Source: Pseudomonadota bacterium (GTDB taxonomy: Bacteria > Pseudomonadota > Gammaproteobacteria > Burkholderiales > Thiobacillaceae). From it: a stretch of 8,855 nt of DNA. Positions within the stretch are counted from its first letter, which is position 1. Each line of letters begins with the position of its first letter. The stretch is from positions 1 through 8,855 of the forward strand of contig JAJYXA010000477.1 in assembly GCA_021791235.1 (NCBI GenBank), written 5' to 3'. This document shows positions 6,674 through 8,855 of this stretch, in pieces. Under the pieces are notes generated by a model, which was given only the letters and a program-made list of their open reading frames with translations, made no database searches and was not told the origin of the DNA. The position numbers and the translations under genes were made by a program.

Positions 6674-7786
6674 ATGAGCGATCTCGCCGAATCCAGCGCC
6701 TTGTCGCTAACTTCGCCTCAGTTGCCGGTTTCCTGGTACTTCGATCCAGCCATCTACGCGCTGGAACTGAAATACCTGTTCGAACGCGGTCCCGGCTATG
6801 CCGGCCACCAGTTGATGGTGCCCGAGGCGGGCGACTACCACGCGCTGGAAATGTTCGACGGCGCGAAAATGCTGGTCAACAGCGGGTCGGGCATCGAGCT
6901 GCTGTCGAACGTCTGCCGCCATCGCCAGGCGCTGATGCTGACCGGGCGCGGAAAACTGCCGTCCAACCACATCGTCTGCCCGATCCACCGCTGGACCTAC
7001 GACAGCCAGGGCAGGCTGATGGGCGCGCCGGAGTTTCCCGGCAATCCCTGCCTCAATCTCAATCGCAGCGGCCTGCAGAACTGGCAGGGCCTGCTGTTCG
7101 CCGGCGCGCGCGACGTGCAGGCCGACCTGGCCGGCATGCAGGCGGCGCGCGAACTGGACTTCTCCGGCTTCATGCTCGACCGCGTGCAGGTGACGCAGTA
7201 CGCCTGCAACTGGAAGACCTTCATCGAGGTGTATCTGGAGGACTACCACGTCGCGCCGTATCACCCCGGCCTCGGCCATTTCGTCACCTGCGACGACCTC
7301 AAGTGGGAATACGGCGACTGGTGGTCGGTGCAGACGGTGGGGGTGAACCGCGGGCTTTCCAAAGCAGGTTCGCCAGTATACCAGAAATGGCACGAGCAGG
7401 TGCTGGCGTACGACCGGGGCAAGGTGCCGGCGCACGGCTCGATCTGGCTGACCTACTACCCCGGCCTGATGGTCGAGTGGTATCCGCACGTGCTGGTGGT
7501 GTCGTCGATCGTGCCGACCGGGGTGGAGTCGTGCAGCAATATCGTCGAGTTCTATTACCCCGAGGACATCGCCCTGTTCGAGCGCGCCTTCATCGAGGCC
7601 GAGCAGGCGGCGTATCACGAGACCGCGGTGGAGGACGAGGACATCTGCGAGCGCATGCACAAGGGGCGGCGCGCGCTGTACCGGCAGGGCGTCAGCGAGA
7701 CCGGGCCGTACCAGTCGCCGCTGGAAGACGGCATGATGCACTTCCATGCCTTCCTGCGGCGAGAGATCGAGCCGCACTTGAAGTGA
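6674..7786 (+). CDS. Rieske-type non-haem iron oxygenase (ring-hydroxylating alpha-subunit family)
   Basis: The 370-residue protein has the two-domain layout of Rieske oxygenase alpha subunits. The N-terminal Rieske domain binds a [2Fe-2S] cluster through C81, H83 (CRHR) and C102, H105 (CPIHRW). The C-terminal catalytic domain carries NWKTFIEVYLEDYHVAPYHPG (179-199) with iron-binding H192 and H197; the bridging acidic residue at the usual position is E189 rather than the common aspartate, as in some carnitine/choline-type enzymes. D352 is a candidate third iron ligand. The start is supported by TAGGG at 6663-6667, six bases upstream. No reductase, ferredoxin or beta subunit is in the window, so the electron donor and substrate are unknown. 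It is divergent from the isoprenoid operon and ended by a strong terminator. The superfamily is certain; the reaction (mono- or dioxygenation, demethylation) is not. Confidence 0.92.
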   Translation: MSDLAESSALSLTSPQLPVSWYFDPAIYALELKYLFERGPGYAGHQLMVPEAGDYHALEMFDGAKMLVNSGSGIELLSNVCRHRQALMLTGRGKLPSNHIVCPIHRWTYDSQGRLMGAPEFPGNPCLNLNRSGLQNWQGLLFAGARDVQADLAGMQAARELDFSGFMLDRVQVTQYACNWKTFIEVYLEDYHVAPYHPGLGHFVTCDDLKWEYGDWWSVQTVGVNRGLSKAGSPVYQKWHEQVLAYDRGKVPAHGSIWLTYYPGLMVEWYPHVLVVSSIVPTGVESCSNIVEFYYPEDIALFERAFIEAEQAAYHETAVEDEDICERMHKGRRALYRQGVSETGPYQSPLEDGMMHFHAFLRREIEPHLK

Positions 7787-7806
7787 GTCTTTTTCAAATT
7801 CATAAC
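7778..7806 (+). promoter_or_regulatory. Possible promoter of the EamA transporter gene, overlapping a terminator
   Basis: TTGAAG (7778-7783; four of six) and CATAAC (7801-7806; four of six) are spaced by 17 bases. The -35 covers the last codons of the Rieske gene and the start would fall near 7813, in the loop of the terminator. The arrangement is plausible, but each hexamer is only a moderate match. Confidence 0.3.
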
Positions 7807-7832
7807 GGGCGGCCGATACCGCCCGTTTTTTT
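7804..7832 (+). terminator. Rho-independent terminator of the Rieske gene
   Basis: AACGGGCGG (7804-7812) pairs perfectly with CCGCCCGTT (7819-7827) around a six-base loop, followed by a run of seven T residues (7826-7832). It begins 17 bases after the Rieske stop codon and ends 12 bases before the transporter ATG. Confidence 0.93.
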
Positions 7833-7844
7833 CAACTTCACCCA

Positions 7845-8711
7845 ATGAAATCGAGCTGGATGCTGGTCGCCGCCGCGCTGTTCGCGCTGATGAGCGTGCT
7901 GGTGAAGCACGCCTCCGCCAGCTTTTCTCCCGCCGAACTGGTGTTCTACCGCTCGGCGTTCGGCCTGCTCGCGATCTGGGGTGTGATTGCCCTTCACCAG
8001 CGCCGGCTGCTGGCGCCGCTGGCCACGCCCCATTTCAGGGCCCACTTCTGGCGCGGGCTGTCGGGCTTCGCCGCGCTGGTGCTGTTCTTCTACGCGCTGG
8101 CGCGGCTGCCGCTCGCCACCGCGGTCACCCTCAACTACACCGCGCCGCTGTTCCTCGCCGCGCTGTCGGCCTGGTGGCTGCGCGAACGCCACGGGCGGGG
8201 CCTCGTCGGCGCGGTGCTGCTGGGCTTTGTCGGCATCGTGCTGCTGCTGCGCCCGCAGGTGCAGGGCCAGGCCTGGCTGCCGGCGCTGGCCGGGCTGGCG
8301 TCGGGCATGCTGGCGGCGGTGGCCTACGTCAACGTCAAGCAGTTGGGCAGGCTGGGCGAGCCGGAATGGCGCGTGGTGTTTTATTTCACGCTGCTGGCGA
8401 CCGCAGGCGGCGCGGCCTGGATGGCGCTGGCCGGGTTCCATCGGCCGCAGGCAGCCGACTGGCCGTGGCTCGTCGGCATCGGCATCACCGCCACGCTGGC
8501 GCAACTGGCGTTGACGCGCGCCTACCACCGCGGCCGCACGCTCACGGTCGGCTCGCTGGCCTACGCCACGGTCGGGTTTTCCGCCCTCTACGGCGTGCTG
8601 CTGTTCGGCGAACGCTTGCCGCTGCTGGCCTGGATCGGCATGGCGGCGGTGGCGGCGGCCGGTGTGTGGGCGGTGCGCGCGTCGACCCCAACCCAGGCCG
8701 ATTCGCTATAG
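7845..8711 (+). CDS. EamA-family (drug/metabolite transporter superfamily) inner-membrane protein
   Basis: This 288-residue, very hydrophobic protein shows about ten membrane segments in two EamA repeats (roughly residues 3-130 and 145-280). The first repeat ends with the typical ATAVTLNYTAPLFLAALSAW motif and LRERHGRG; the second has GSLAYATVGFSALYGVLLFGE near its end, the usual DMT signature. Such proteins export metabolites, amino acids or nucleobases; the substrate here cannot be read from sequence. The ATG at 7845 matches family N-termini (MKSSWMLVAAALFALMSVLVK), but no Shine-Dalgarno precedes it, because the terminator of the Rieske gene ends just 12 bases upstream. It probably needs its own promoter. 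The downstream small gene begins 27 bases after its stop. Confidence 0.92.
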   Translation: MKSSWMLVAAALFALMSVLVKHASASFSPAELVFYRSAFGLLAIWGVIALHQRRLLAPLATPHFRAHFWRGLSGFAALVLFFYALARLPLATAVTLNYTAPLFLAALSAWWLRERHGRGLVGAVLLGFVGIVLLLRPQVQGQAWLPALAGLASGMLAAVAYVNVKQLGRLGEPEWRVVFYFTLLATAGGAAWMALAGFHRPQAADWPWLVGIGITATLAQLALTRAYHRGRTLTVGSLAYATVGFSALYGVLLFGERLPLLAWIGMAAVAAAGVWAVRASTPTQADSL

Positions 8712-8738
8712 TTCGATCATATTCCAGAGGAGCGCACC

Positions 8739-8855
8739 ATGATCAGCCTGAATATGAAGGACAACCAGATCGCCGTCACCGTGATGGGCCAGTTCACGCT
8801 GGACGATTACCGCGAATTCGAGCAGGCGGTGTGCTACGGCATCCGGTTCCATGGC
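8739..8855 (+). CDS. Start of a small protein, possibly STAS/SpoIIAA-like (3' end off window)
   Basis: Thirty-nine codons are visible, beginning MISLNMKDNQIAVTVMGQFT and continuing LDDYREFEQAV. A strong ribosome site, AGAGGAG at 8726-8732, lies six bases before the ATG. The beta-beta-helix start (short strand, ITVTV-like strand, then DDYREFE helix) resembles STAS/SpoIIAA-like domains, which often act as regulatory or lipid-binding modules, but the fragment is too short to be sure. It follows the transporter on the same strand after 27 bases and may be co-transcribed. Confidence 0.75.
   Translation, partial: MISLNMKDNQIAVTVMGQFTLDDYREFEQAVCYGIRFHG

Noticed and set aside
7800..8528. 242-codon minus-strand open frame opposite the transporter
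   Set aside because: Gln/Arg-rich shadow; the plus-strand frame encodes a clear ten-segment membrane protein.

Overview
The window is GC-rich, densely packed bacterial DNA with no RNA genes, insertion sequences or CRISPR arrays that I can see. The gene content suggests a betaproteobacterium, probably a sulfur-oxidising member of the Nitrosomonadales (Thiobacillus, Sulfuricella or Gallionella-like). Two things point there. The ATP sulfurylase at the left edge looks like the dissimilatory Sat used in reverse to make ATP from APS. The xseB-ispA-dxs operon followed by folE2 is, as I recall, an arrangement found in such genomes. The lineage is inferred from protein resemblance and gene order, not from a database search.

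Left part (1-2515). On the minus strand are the 5' end of sat (cut by the window edge), a 137-residue protein I do not recognise that lies just upstream and has its own promoter candidate and terminator, and a class I glutamine amidotransferase-like protein. The amidotransferase is head to head with a secreted retropepsin-like aspartic protease on the plus strand, and their start codons practically touch.

Middle part (2516-6479). A hairpin separates the protease from the convergent folE2. Upstream of folE2 lies a compact promoter in which the -35 and -10 hexamers each sit inside a perfect inverted repeat. Further upstream on the same strand is the operon xseB-ispA-dxs, transcribed leftwards with overlapping or nearly abutting junctions. 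It supplies the exonuclease VII small subunit, farnesyl diphosphate synthase and DXP synthase, so the last two genes are the entry step and a prenyl-chain step of isoprenoid synthesis. The 3' end of dxs runs into a strong hairpin and carries an apparent extra C-terminal tail.

Right part (6480-8855). A 194-bp divergent region with short palindromes separates xseB from an orphan Rieske-type non-haem iron oxygenase with intact metal-binding motifs. A textbook terminator ends that gene. It is followed directly by an EamA/DMT-family transporter and by the first 39 codons of a small protein that may be STAS/SpoIIAA-like.

Most genes are recognisable housekeeping or conserved accessory genes, and I see no convincing new multi-gene system. 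The points most worth checking are the double-palindrome promoter of folE2, the head-to-head amidotransferase/protease pair, the unknown protein beside sat, the dxs tail plus hairpin, and the orphan Rieske oxygenase.
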